A program made the position numbers and the translations under genes. Below are positions 25,863 through 38,628 of a DNA stretch of 64,000 bases, piece by piece (position 1 is the stretch's first letter; every line of letters starts with the position of its first letter). The stretch lies in the NCBI GenBank assembly GCA_963931925.1, contig OZ007569.1:68307420-68371419 (forward strand), read 5' to 3'. The notes beneath the pieces were generated by a model, which was not told the DNA's origin, did not search any database, and worked only from the letters and a program-made list of their open reading frames with translations. The DNA comes from Onchidella celtica (Eukaryota; Mollusca; Gastropoda; Systellommatophora; Onchidiidae).

Positions 25863-28800
25863 ATTTTTGCCAGGTTCTAACTCTCCGCCAAGCCCCGCTA
25901 CAACCTGACAGATTTTCTTCTGTTTTGTTTTTTTATTATTATTATTACCAGTTTAAATAAACTAAAACAGTGCAAGCCAAGAGAGAGGTACAAGTTTAAA
26001 ATTTTGAAAACGCTCATCTAAAAGGACAAAATAATGAAATAATTTGTGCCAGTCTTTACAAAACAGAGGAAGACAGAACGCAGATTTTTGTGAAGCAGAT
26101 TTAAGAATGTGATGTGTTTCTGCATGTGTTTTGTATGCGAGCGATCCAATTTTTTACAAAATTATTTACACAATCTTCACTGCACAAGTTTTAATTATAA
26201 TGACAATTCAGTTCACAGTGCCAATTCAGCACATTGTTGGCGACAATTGGAGAGAACTTACCTCTCACCATGTGTGCAAAGAGTCCAAAGCTATATTACG
26301 CAGATTGTGACCAATAGCAGTGAATGTTCAGTCATTTCATCAGTAAAATGTGAATTGCCCACATTTCCATAATAATGTTGGTCAGGCGTGACGACGAACA
26401 GACAGATTTAGACTTAGAGCATGCCTAGTGTGTTAGAGACAACAGAAGGGCCGAGACGTCAGAAAGAACGCAATTCACGGGCGCACCTATCCACACACAC
26501 AATAAACAATACTGAGATTCATTTGGTAAGTGATCAAAAGGTTATGTGGGAGTTCAGCTCCAACAACTTATCATTCTGGCAAAATTGAGATATCTTAGTT
26601 TGGTGACCTTTTAAAGTGGATGCACGTTGTAACTTTAATTCTAGTTTAGTCCAATTCATGACCTCATGATGACATTTTCGTTATTGATCTAGTGTGCATT
26701 TTTAAATTTTATTCCACTCTGTTCGTAGAAAGTTGGAGTTATGTACTCGTATGCTACATGCAGCCAAAGCTGATAATATAATAGCACTCTGAGCGGTCAC
26801 GATTATCAATGCAAAATTGGGTGTTGTTGTTGCTGCTGCTGCTGCTGCTGTTGTTTTTGTTTACTGTTGTCGATATTTAATCTGCCAATAAATTCCAGGC
26901 GGTAGTGACGTCAATGTAAGGCAGTACAGTACAGAAATGAACTGTTTTGTTTACGGGCATGGAGGTATAAATCAAGGGCGTGGCATCGTCACCTTCTGGC
27001 GCCAGCTGAGCTCCAGTGCGTTAATGAAAAATATATTATGATATAATTACAGCTGGAAAGAGATATGGAGCCTTTAGAGAAGGTTTCGTTTGCCTTTACC
27101 ATTACTGGCTGCAAATGAATAAAATGATGAGAACTGTTATGTGAACTGAAGATAAAGGTGAACATTGACCTTTCTAGTTTGACACACATAAAATCTCGAT
27201 CCTTTGATCATTATGAAACTGTTAAACAGATGGAAGCTGGTTCAGTGGACTACTGAAACCCCAGTAATTTGCCTTCGATCTGTTATGTTTTGATGTTGAG
27301 GTGAGGCCATTACTTGCCACCCTACTGACCTGGTAGTCGAGCTATGGGAATGCTAGTTGCAAGAATGGTGGCACAATCAGGTAAAACTGACGTGAGACTG
27401 ATAAATTATGTTCCTATTTCCAGGGCACATACTCTGGTGGGTACATAAGTTAAGTTGGTTGGCTATGTCTAAACATTTCCATTATGAAATTATCCGGAAG
27501 CTCAGATTTTTTCCTTCCTAACAACTTCGTTCCATTTTTATTGTTTTAACCTGTGAAATACTGATATCTAAGTAACTAGCACCAAGGATGATAATATATG
27601 AGGAATCCACTGTATATACATTGCATCGTACGTATTTAGAGATGTCGGTTCCGAAGCCCTACTATCAAACTTTCAAAATCAGCCCCACGGAAGACAAACT
27701 GGGTTATTATTTTCATTTTTAATAGTGCCTCATTTAAAAATTGCCATGCATTAAGAAATCAATTCCATTTTGTTTTGTTTTGTTGTTTTGTTGGGGTTTT
27801 TTTTTTTGTAACCAGTTTTTCCCGATCTGTAAATAGCAATAACGTGACAGTTTGAGTAGAGTAATTAAGAAAGAGTGCAAGCTGATCACGGTGGGCTTGC
27901 TTAGGTGAGCGATGAATCAGAGACAGAACACGCAGTTGAGATCTCCAGTAACATCTGGCAAACATTTGTCAGTCGAAAGCCGCTTATAGCATCCTCGCCA
28001 ATAACAATTGAGTTTTTCCTTTTTTCTCTCTCTCTCTCCCCTGTCTGATAGGTATGCATTCACAATGTCGTGATCAGGGAGATATGAGATTGGATAACAC
28101 TATCCGCCTGCCCATGAGTCCTTGGTAACATTCTCTGCGAGCGCGTCCTAGAGGCAATATTTCACGAGCTCGTGACTTTTGGCGTGAAGCTAATGTTTTT
28201 GGGTGTTTCACGCCACATTTCTGACGGTTACTGGCCCAGAATGTACACAGGACAAATTTACATGTAGGCTGTCCCTGCCACATAACATTCATATGCCAAT
28301 TGGGTTTGGTATGCATTAACATACATACGCGTCCTCAGACACATAGATATAAACACATATTTACACACATACAAACTAGGTTTTGTAATTGGACTGTATA
28401 GGTGGTGATGAGCTGTTCTGTGGCTAGATCTGCACATTAATGAACACTTTGTCTATGAAGTGGCTTCTTTAGTGACCTCCTGTTCAGAGAGTTCCAGTCA
28501 CGACTTCTCCTAGAAAAGTAAAATCTTGGTGTAGTTTGATCGTATAATGTCCAGCTTATTTTCGTGCATAATTCGTCACCGCTCGCTAAAACTGTAGTGC
28601 GGTAACTGGGTTTTGGCAACGTTTCAGGAGAGGCAAAAAACTGCTTTAGTTTAGCACTACAGTAACTGGTCTAGTGATGAGGACTTTCTGAAAATTTGCT
28701 ATTCGAATTTTTTTGGTTTAGGAGTCTGGAACCGAGATCATTTGATGCGGCTTTGAATGCAGTTGAACATCTATAAAAATTGGTTTTTCGAATTTTAAAT

Positions 28801-30243
28801 AATTACCGTCTTGGGGAACTGTGACAAAATATACCACAGAGAAACCAGTGAGACGAAACCTTTTGTGATTTTTCTAGTGACTGAAATGTCCAGGATTTTT
28901 CAGAATGACGCCAAGGTCCTGACGTTTATCCAGTACCAGCGCACAATTTATGGAGGGCGGAAATATTTTTAAAAATTCATTTCCGTTGTGAGCATGAGCT
29001 AGATGGTTACATATATTATTGATTTTGTTTTTCCACACGATTGTTCGATGTGGGCATGAGCAAAATTGTCTAACCATAATTATATTTTAACTTTTTCTGT
29101 GCTCTTACACTTTAATGTGTGGCGTGGTGTTTAGGAAAACATGATTTTGTAATGTTGTGATTTGAATTCATATGGATAAATGGGAAAATTTGTAAAACAT
29201 TTTTGGGTTTTTATTTAGATCTAATCGTCATTAGGAGGGAATGCTATGAATTTGAGGGAAAACATTATCTGCATTTTTTGGAAAAGAAAAAAAAAAAATA
29301 ATAATAATGGTTTCACTTCGTGTATCGACATTTTGCAGTTTAGCACCGGGCAACGCACTTTAGAACTGACCTGGTCGACAGGTCGTGGTATGAAGTGTAG
29401 AACAGGATTAAAATAACCTAAATTGATTATGTGACCAGTTGTTATTGACAACACGTGACTAACGTTATTTTTAGTGATCAGGCATCACCCTATGTCAGTG
29501 CTGGTTGAGCAGAACTTTTTACATCAGTGTTGATCCGAAGGAATGCACTATTGCCATAAATAATGGTCTTCAGATAAGATTACCTCACCCTGGTAGGTTT
29601 TTCTTTCTGTTCTTCCTTTCAGTCCTGTGCGTTCTGACTCCAGACATTTACAATGTGCAACTAAGGTGGTTGCTCTCGTGTGAGCTGCATGTACTTGTAT
29701 AGTTGTGCATGGACCTTCGTTGGGGATAAAGTACTTTTGTATGAAAGTAATACAGATGTATCTCATGATATGGTGATACGAGAGGCTTAGAAAAAAGCGT
29801 ACTAATTTATGTCATTAACCTGGAGTGAGCACAACAAACTTCGAAATTATTTGTTGTCAGAAACAATAATGATGGCTTAAACTAGTTACAGTTGTAATTC
29901 ATACTAATGTCGATCATGTTTAGTATTATTGCTGATATGTCTTTGCCCCCTCTTATCTATTTTCTGATGTGATTATTTTAAGTGAAAAAAAAAGTTAAGA
30001 TCTATTTAGATTTTGACAGTCTTTTCATACCTAAGTTTTGTTGCTGGATTGCCGATGCAGATTTGTCCTGAGCGAATGGCTTATTTTGTCCTCGGCGGAA
30101 GCTTTGAAATAGAGCGACGTTACAGCCGAAAAGCAACAAATTTAATTGAATGCTACGATTTTTGTAGTATTTAAAGTGCAGATCATGTCTCTCTGGCACG
30201 CCTCTGTCTATCTGTCAGTCTGTCTGCCTCCCTCTCCGGCATT
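25863..30243. other. Non-coding stretch, no gene seen
   Basis: Contains the GTT/GCT run at 26822-26856 and a short CT run near 28026. Open frames are at most 87 codons and unrecognised. Confidence 0.5.
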
Positions 30244-30244
30244 T

Positions 30245-30328
<84 letters not shown>

Positions 30329-30420
30329 CCTCTCTCTGTGTCTTTCTCTTCTTTTCTTTCCTTTCTTTCACCCTCTCTCTCTTTCTCTCTCTCTCTCTTC
30401 TCTTCTCTTCTCTCTTTCTT
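30244..30420. repeat. Interrupted (CT)n polypyrimidine tract
   Basis: About 175 bp almost wholly pyrimidine on the + strand, with TTTCT, CCCT and TGTG interruptions. A tract of this length could form triplex DNA. Open frames on both strands (127 and 105 codons) are repeat translations: Ser-Leu on one strand, Arg-Glu on the other. Confidence 0.95.
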
Positions 30421-33400
30421 CCCCATCTCGCTCTCTCTTTTACACTTTTTAAATCTTTTGTGCCTGTGGGTATGTGTTGTATGTGTGTGTGTTTGTACAA
30501 AATCGATTCAGGTTATTATTTACGAATAATTATTTCCTGAAAGGAAAGAAAAGAAACGCAGAGCTTTCATTTTTTCCAACCGAGTGCGATCTGTGAATGA
30601 GAAAGCTTGGTATCATTGTGAGAAGATTAAAACCTTGGACATGGCTTTTATAAAGCCCTATTGACATTATTCCCAGCATCATACTTTGTATTTAGATCAC
30701 GACGGGAATCTTATATAAATAATATTATAGTAATCTCTGTTTTGTTGTTGCTGCTGTTTTCCATGAGATTTCATAGAGGCCGGTACATGCGCAAACACAA
30801 GCAAAAACGCTGTACTAAATACATAGCTTAATCAGTGTGCGTTACAAAAACTATGACCATATTTAATTTATTTTGAACATACAGATGATCTACGGACGAC
30901 GAGAACGACGATCGTGATGATGTGAGAAAAGAAGGGCAGTATAATGAACCTTTCAATCAATCCAAATATGTGAAACATTTTAATGATGAAGATTTGTACT
31001 TAAACTGAACGCATTCGTAATGATATGATGTAATCATCCGTGTCCGTTTAAAGATCTTTTTTGCCATATCTGTGATTATGCACTGTGGCAGATGAAAGAC
31101 TGTATACAATATAATATATTATTGAAATCCCGATACAGACTTGAGGTTAAATAACTATTATTATGGTGTAACAGCAGTTCTCTGGCTTTGCTTTTTTAAA
31201 CGGCATGTATGTAGCAAACATAATGCTGTGCGCCAAATGTCACTGCACAAACTGCATAGGTATGTGATATGTGGCCTGGATAACCATCTCAGTGCAAATA
31301 GGCCAGGAAACCCCAGTCATATCATTTATTTCAATATTTGCACTGACTGTAGGAACGGTAGCCGGGAATGGGAGCAGGAGGAAGAAAACAATAATATGTA
31401 AGTTGCAAAAACATTACGAAGCCTACAATTCTTTGCCAAAATTAGGCTAAAAGAAGACTGAAGTTGTATATTGCAAATCCTAGCATGAGAAATAATATAG
31501 AAACGATACACAAAAGGGCAAAGAAAGAAAAAAAGGAAAATGGGCTGTCTGTCAAAGGATCTTTGTCATGCACAATCCATTGGACATATATACTGCTACT
31601 GATAAAACTACTTTCTTGCACAAAATCCACAATTGTCACTTAAAACAAAGAGAAACTCCTACCCTGATCCCAAACCTGTTGTTTGCCAGTCATTAGCATA
31701 TTAAATTAAATTTAGTAGGATACTAAAACTTTTGTTTGTCGGTAAGTGTTGTAGCTATAATTGCTGCTAGTAGGAAAGACAATGGGCAACTCAAATATGT
31801 TATTAGAATTGTCAGAATGTAGATAAAGCCAGAAACAAAGGTGCAATGTCAAGGGTATTTGGGAGAAAGAGAGGGAAGTTTCAGAGAAAGAAGAGCAGGC
31901 TGAGAGATCGACAGAAAGACATAAAATGGTACACACAAAAGACTGAACTGTCGCCGAAGCAAAGGTTATATTTCAAGCAAAAAGCAATTATGTACACAAG
32001 AGTCAATCTAACTGTGTCTCCACTGACTCGAGTCACTCACGACACGTCTGTGCGTCAATTTGGCATCTGTCTGGTTTGCACAGAGCTCCATGTAAACAGA
32101 AAATAACAAATACCTACTAGGCTGGGCCGGGGAGAATCAATAACATCAAAATTGATCTTGCATTCGTTCTGAACTGACTCACTCCCATGTAGCTTGTTTA
32201 CTTAGTTTACATGTAGTGTAATTATAATGCTTGTAACACGGTAGAAGAGATCACATTATTCTAAATCTGACAATATTTTTGGTAAACAAATCATAGGATG
32301 ACCTCCGACACAACCTCCCCCACCACCCCCCCCCCCCCCCAACTACGAGTTTTCGCATTTTGTTTTATGTAGAGCTACCAAAATGTTATAAACTTCTCAT
32401 CATTCTCATTTTGCCCTGTCTGCATTTAAACAATGTTTTCTTCCTCTTTAAAACAGACTTCTCTAGACTTCGTGTCTGTGACCATCGCATACAAAGTAAT
32501 ATCCAGATTCTACTGAACGGAGGTTAACTATTTTTGTAATGATGGACATTTATTTTTATAGTTTAACAGTGCAAAACCAAATGTATTGATTTCTTGTGAA
32601 TGGTAAAGCCGTCATTTTAAAATTGTATTTTAACTCGCAAATGGCCATAAATCTTTGCATTCCAAATTCGATTACTGAAACTAAAATTATACTATGACAT
32701 TTAAACACCATGTGTACACGTTAAAGAAATGATTCCTTGACTGACACCCGTTTAACGCTAACCTTTTCACTACTGCCCCAGGCTAAAATGAAGCTCATGG
32801 TTGGTAAATATCAGGACTGGAGAATAAGCCATTGTAAAAAGTATCTTTGCACAGGAGAAATATCGTGAAAATATTCACAATCTGATGTCCGTGGTTTTTG
32901 TTCAATGTTATAAGGAAATCCAGAATGGACTGAATAGGTTTATTCTTCGATTTTCTTGGCCATTTTTGAAGACTTCATGTTTTTCTTAAATTGTTTTTTT
33001 AGTCAAGTAGCCAGAAAAGTTTGCACTCTCTGGTGTAATAAAATTATGTAACTCTGTTACAAGTTGCCTTGCTAAGCTGTTTAAAATTGCTGCAATACAG
33101 GTGGAAGCACTATGGTGATAAGGATGTGTTTTATATGAACGCCTTATCTGGTCAGTTTTGATCGGGCCATCTGGAATATTCTTAGATCCAGATTATATAG
33201 TACATCATGACATTAGTTTGACATGTTACCAACGTCACGGTGTCACATCCATATTATTTAAAACATAAATACATTTCATGTTACAAACAGAATTTCACAG
33301 ACACTTCTAGCATATTCCGTCGGGCTTTTTTTTCCCCCCAAAATGGTCTTGTCGGCAGCATTTGTGCTATTTATTAATGGAACTTTCGTCATTATGAAGC

Positions 33401-33820
33401 TCATAGTGCCTTGGAGATTGACGACAAAGTTTATGGCTGAGACATAACATCTACTGTTGTAATCTGGCAACTTGGGGGCAACGTTTTCCCTTTTTGAAAA
33501 AAGGAAGAAAAAGCTGGACCCCCAGTCATGAAACTTTGGAAGATGAAAAGTAAGGGAATAAGTTAGGATTTTACAGCGCCAGTTCGTGGATAAACTGTGG
33601 TGAACTGTAATAAAATTAGACAGAAAACTATATGTTATGAGGTTGTGGATTTCGTTCGCAACTTTTTAAGAATCTAAATTCTCCACTAGGTATCGTATCT
33701 GTAAACAGCGCTAATAGCGCCATTTTTCGATAGTTGAATGGCACACTCCGGTGCGCAATAAATTATCACGTTGCACACAAACATGCGAATGATGGTGCCG
33801 AGGACAGCAAATTTTTTGTA
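30421..33820. other. Non-coding stretch with poly(C) and one repeat copy
   Basis: Holds the diverged repeat copy at 31436-31530 (listed separately) and poly(C)15 at 32326-32340 preceded by a C/A-rich stretch. No coding sequence was recognised. Confidence 0.5.
31436..31530 (+). mobile_element. Diverged single-arm copy of the intron fold-back repeat
   Basis: CCAAAATTAGGC, then 'gttgtatattgcaaa', then ATGAGAAATAATATAGAAAC, then 'gatacacaaaagggcaaag' match in order the left arm of the fold-back element at 57797-57885 (CAAAATTGGGC, gttgtatgttgcaaaa, GTGAGAAATAAAACCCAAAC, aatacaaagc). Only one arm is present here. No coding capacity. Confidence 0.6.
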
Positions 33821-33978
33821 AAGTCAAAAATTGGCAAAAAGATAAACTTGTATGTAGCGAGGCCTCGCGTAAGAAATAATACCCAAACGATACAACAAAA
33901 TGCAAAGAAAAGGGAAGACAGAAAAAAATGATATTTCGGTTAAAACCTTTCTCAGGGGAAAAAAAAAAGAAAAAAAGG
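33821..33978 (+). mobile_element. Single-arm copy of the intron fold-back repeat
   Basis: AAGTCAAAAATTGGCAAAAA, 'cttgtatgtagcgaggcctcgcgtaag', AAATAATACCCAAACGATAC, 'gggaagacagaaaa', TTTCGGTTAAAACCTTTCTC and an A-rich end follow the order of the 57795-57940 arm, including the 'TTTCGG..GGCCTTTTTC' segment and the A-tract. It is closer to the intron element than the 31436 copy. Only one arm is present, so the single arm may be the basic mobile unit and the inverted form a derivative. Confidence 0.7.
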
Positions 33979-35566
33979 AAAATTAAACAGATAAAACAAT
34001 CGAACATTTAAAAAAAAAATGTAAGTAAATAGATGTATATGTATATATAGTCCTATATATTATATATATCAAAATAACAGGAAAGAACAGTAAAGACAAA
34101 TACAGCACAGGAAGGTATAGGATCAGTGGTAGGAAATTGTCGGTACAATATTTTTTTTAAGCCTCCCTGGGCATTTCTGCTTGAACGAAATACTTTTTTT
34201 ACACCTCGTCTATCGTAAATAAATCTGGAAACTGCATAATTTAAATTTTGTGACTCACATTACAAATATAGATCATTTTGCTTCCACCACTTCCCATAAA
34301 TCACAATGTAACTGCATTTTCCAGTCTACTTGAGCGTGAAGAGGATTTATTCCCAAACATTTCTTGAACCTTATTAGCCAAAAAGTGTGTCATAGCTCAA
34401 CGTGCGAGCAGTCTCTTCCTGCAAAACAGATGGCAGGATGCGGCAATTATTACTGGAAATAAAATGCTCTCGTGATGTATTAATAACTGAGTTTTATCAT
34501 TAGGTATCGAGAGGATGGTGAAAGGTTTCATAATTATTATTATAATCTGTGATTGCTATCTACTCTCTTCATTAATATTTTGCAGCTGCCAACATACATA
34601 TTATCTGATATTTTATTATTTGTGACATCTTCCTTCATTTTATTTTATTATTTTCCCCTCTTATTATCTTCTTGGTGTTTCTTTTATCATGATTTTATCG
34701 ATTTTGCTGTTCTTAAGGATGCATGTCCTTGCTCTTGCAGTTGTCTTAATGTCGATATCACAATGTTTGTTGGAGGATGATTTTATATGACAGTTTACAG
34801 CCTCGCCTAACGTTAGGGTCACAGATTGTACTGCGAACATCAAATTGTAATAAACCCAATACATTGCTAACCGTAACTTGTGAGATAAATTAACCTGCAG
34901 ACTGTTTATTGCCTCTGTAATGTAGGTTTTCATTTCGACTATCAGCGCTCCATTTCTGAGCAAAACTAAAAGGGTTAAACTTGCTACACTGACATAAACC
35001 ATTTGTAAAGCGTTGGAAAGTTACCCATGCAATGGTTAGCAGCATAGCTGTCAGTGTGTAGCTTGGAAGCTAAAACCATTGAAACACAAGACAATAGTAG
35101 AAAATGGCGCACATATTGATATACTGGCTTCTTCCTTTGTGGCAGGTATCAAAATGTTCTCTATTTAGGCTTGTATGATTCCTGATGACAAATGGTCAGA
35201 TCTTCGACAACAGACACTCCTTCTGGTTTCTGTCTGAGTCAGCCTTGACGTTTACAAGGAAAATCTATTTTAACTGCATCTCCAGCGCTCAGTGTTCAGC
35301 CAATTACGTCAGATTTCACAGACTTCATTTGACAGCCAGGGGACATTGAAGCCCCGATGTAAGGAAGCTCAAAATGAGATTTCGGACTGGCTAACATCAT
35401 AGGCTGTACACTGTCTTCCCTTCCTCCCCCTGTCTCGGCTTTCCCAGCCATCTCTTCTCCTTCCTAACCTTGTTTTGCCCGCTCACATCAACTCCCCGTG
35501 GCCTGTCAGTGTTTTTTCCTCCCTATTTTCTGATTTTGTACCCTCTTTATTGAGTGCTCTTTTATG
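33979..35566. other. Non-coding stretch, no gene seen
   Basis: Contains a TATA-rich stretch (about 34032-34070). Open frames are under 115 codons and unrecognised. A pyrimidine-rich lead-in to the next microsatellite begins near 35415. Confidence 0.5.
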
Positions 35567-35572
35567 ATCTAT

Positions 35573-35605
<33 letters not shown>

Positions 35606-35627
35606 CGTCTATCTGTCTATCTATCTA

Positions 35628-35678
<51 letters not shown>

Positions 35679-35862
35679 GTCTATCTATCTATCTGTCTGT
35701 CTCTATGTCTATCTTTTAATCTAACGATCTGTCAGTTTGTCTGTCGATTCACCCATCCATCCACCCACCCACCCATCCATCCATTCATCCATCCATCCAT
35801 CCACCCATCCATTCATCTATATATTCATCCATCCATCCATCATCAGTCCGTCCGACTATCTA

Positions 35863-35931
<69 letters not shown>

Positions 35932-35942
35932 GCCTGTCTGTC
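35567..35942. repeat. Compound ATCT / GTCT / CATC microsatellite
   Basis: Three blocks: ATCT with GTCT (35567-35715), a CATC/CACC block (about 35753-35845) and TATC (35857-35932) ending in CTGT. At roughly 375 bp it is the longest simple-sequence region in the window. The 85-codon + frame over it (Pro/His/Ser then Ile/Tyr/Leu) is repeat-derived. Confidence 0.95.
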
Positions 35943-38387
35943 GACCAATCCATTAATTACCTTATCTGAGAAATCGGACCTTCATCCACGTTAAGTACAA
36001 AACCCGGATCCCATCAGTAACATTGTTTCATTAACAGTGATCTATGGACTGCGGGCTTAACAGCTCAGAATAGTACTGGGATGTCGGATTTGTCATCATA
36101 ATAATGATTGATGAAAACAGAAACACGGCAGTCTGAGGTTCTTGCTATTCTTTGCTAAAGAAAATCACACTTTAGTGTGAAGACCTCTGACTTTGACTTT
36201 ATTCGTAACCAAGACACGAACTATTTATAGTGTATTTTACTGTCACATTCCCTCTTTTCTTTGAAGTGAAAATAAAATTACGGGCTCGTTCAGAAAGCTG
36301 ATAAAGCACTAACGCCATGATCTACTTGGTCGCTGTCTATGGAAGGGATTGGAAAACAGCTTTTTGTACTCCGAAGATCAACTGTCATGGTGTGGACAAT
36401 ACATACAATTTTAAGAAATATATTTTATGAAGTAATGGCTAAACACGAAGAAAATTGTATATAGTAATCCACATAGTTGGTGTGGTCGCTCATGCTATCG
36501 CAACACTGTCAGATACATTATAATATCACAAGTTCATCATTCACTCCGTCTCTGTCTCGGAAATCCGTTGAATTTATTATGTTTATAATATTATCGGCAA
36601 ACAGCTTTAAATTTTGTGCCAGTGTTTTTCGTGCCAAGCCATTGTACACTTTATGACCGAGTAGTTGTGACTACTGTTTGTGTACGGTTTTTGTTTTTGC
36701 TTTGTTTTAACTTTTAGAACAGTTTGTTTTACTGCAACAATACTTTACCGTGCAATTAACCAATGGTCATTAACAAGTATATATGACTTTATATGAAAAG
36801 CACAGTCTGAATTCTTAGCCAGTGAATCACAGACATTATGGTTAAATTTAAAGTGTAAAAATATGTTACGAGCCATATCAGCGACACCATTTCTTTGTTG
36901 TTGTTGTTGTTGGTGGTGCTGGTGGTGGTGAATCTCAAGTTGTTGTATTTGAAGTGGTAAAGTGAACCTAACTGGTACGGAAAATTAGATTTTCTGTTCT
37001 AACAACTGCGCAGCCGAAAAAGCCATGTAGTAAAGTGAAAATAGTCATCAGGTTGTCTTTGACTGCTTTGTTAGTGACGAAGATGTGTTTGTTGCCTGTG
37101 ATTTCAAACATCTGATTATGTAATATTTGGAAGTTTAAACCTGACGTTAACCTACATCTGGGAATGATATTTTGAATTGTAATCATGTTTTGAAATATAT
37201 ACATGTACCTCAGTGAAAGGCAATGAAAACTTGTGTTGTCCTCTGAGATATTAAAGTATAGTAAATTATGTTTTCATTCTGTGATCTATTTTTTTTAATT
37301 TTATTTTATGTATATAAAACAGAAAAGTTTTCAGTAGTTAAGTATATACCTTGGTCCTGGTTAGAAATTGGAACTAAATTGCTGTCCAAAGCTAGCGCGA
37401 CCAAAAATCTATTGAACAAAGCAAAGTGGGTTGCCAGCTACAAACAAAAATAAGGCTCACTTCAGCAAAACAGACTTTCTATCATTCCGTAGTGGAGTGC
37501 ATATATATATATATGACTAACAAGTTGATCAATTGAAGTGCATAATAATATAAAGATTTATAGTGACAATTTAGCGTTGGGGCATGTGACTGTAAAATAT
37601 TCATTCCACTAGAAATACAGCAGGGTAACTGATGTTTACGCTATGAACTGTCAAATGCAAGTGATTAATTTCTTGCCAGCAATGTAACATGCATAGGCAC
37701 AGTTTCATTATGACTTCATTCAACCAAATCCGCTTCTCTTTGTACTCTTGAATTTGGATTGTTCCAATGATTATGCCGTTCAATTTTTTTTATTCAACAG
37801 GCTCAGCGAAGTGACAGAAGAATAACAGGGATGTGTTGCATATGAGAAAGAACTAAAGACAACGTATTCACAACATTCCAACATAATTACAGACACTGTG
37901 TGAACATCATGACTCAAGAGGATAAAATAACGAATACGTGATTACATCAGTAACCAGCACTTGAACTTTACTTGAGGCAACCTTCTGTGTATCTCTATAA
38001 GAGTAAGTTAAACAATGAATTATGAACGAGTCAGATAATGTACAGACGTTTGTCATTTGTTGTGTTAGGCCAATTTTCTTTCTTCAGAACTGATGAAGTT
38101 CAGTGTTGCCGCTGATCGATCATCTTCAACAAAAATCATTCAGTTTGATTATAACCATTATTATTCTTCATGCAAGCTGAAGTATTTGAAAAACTGACAA
38201 TATGTGTTTACATCTTGGATGTAAAGTTTGTTAGTGGATAACATTTCCCAAATCAAGCTGAACTTTTTAAAAAAACGAACGTCTTTCAACAATTGCGCCA
38301 GTCCTTCTTGAATATATATATGAATTTTGTTTCTGATTCAAACACTGTTTGAGACGCGCTGAGAAGTTTTGAAGTGCTTCAGAAACA
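35943..38387. other. Upstream flank of stum exon 1, with candidate splice acceptors
   Basis: No protein-coding exon was recognised. Three acceptor-like sites precede the stum start codon: 37799-37800 (CAATTTTTTTTATTCAACAG), 38086-38087 (CAATTTTCTTTCTTCAG, the strongest pyrimidine tract) and 38381-38382 (GTGCTTCAG, five bases before the ATG). Any of these could join an upstream 5' exon. An AT run lies at 37501-37514 and a TTG/GGT run at about 36895-36930. Confidence 0.4.
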
Positions 38388-38628
38388 ATGCAAGTCGTTT
38401 ACAGCGGGGGTTCGACCCCCAGTCCTTCACCGCGCCTACCTAGGAAAGCTGGATATGGCCGGCCTATAATGCCTGGGTACATGACCCACGTCCACCCGCA
38501 GATTCTAGTTCAGCGGTCACGTGAGAAGTTTACAGAAGGGGACACAACTCTTCGAGACTCCATTCCTGCAATGAGCAAATGTGTTGCTACACTCTGCCTT
38601 CTGCTTAACATCATTCTACCCGGCTTTG
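38388..38628 (+). CDS. stum: Spec3/Stum family protein, coding exon 1
   Basis: Encodes residues 1-80 plus the first base of codon 81. The ATG is chosen because an in-frame TGA lies 18 bases upstream (38370-38372). A splice acceptor at 38381-38382 could nevertheless place the true start in an earlier exon. Residues 1-60 are polar and Pro/Ser/Arg-rich (GGSTPSPSPRLPRKAG). Residues 61-80 (AMSKCVATLCLLLNIILPGF) begin the first hydrophobic segment and match the conserved start of the Stum domain. The donor is TTTG|GTGAGT at 38629; reading through it meets a stop after two codons. Family knowledge: Drosophila Stum is needed for mechanical transduction in proprioceptive neurons, and Spec3 was found in sea urchin ciliated ectoderm. 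The role here is inferred from family membership. Confidence 0.85.

Noticed and set aside
38089-38110. CTGATGA motif suggesting a hammerhead ribozyme (also near 17297)
   Set aside because: No correctly placed GAAA core or closing helices around either site.
38400-38425. GGTTCGACCCCC resembling a tRNA T-arm
   Set aside because: A 5-bp T-stem cannot be paired around the loop, there is no acceptor stem or D-arm, and the sequence is codons of stum exon 1.
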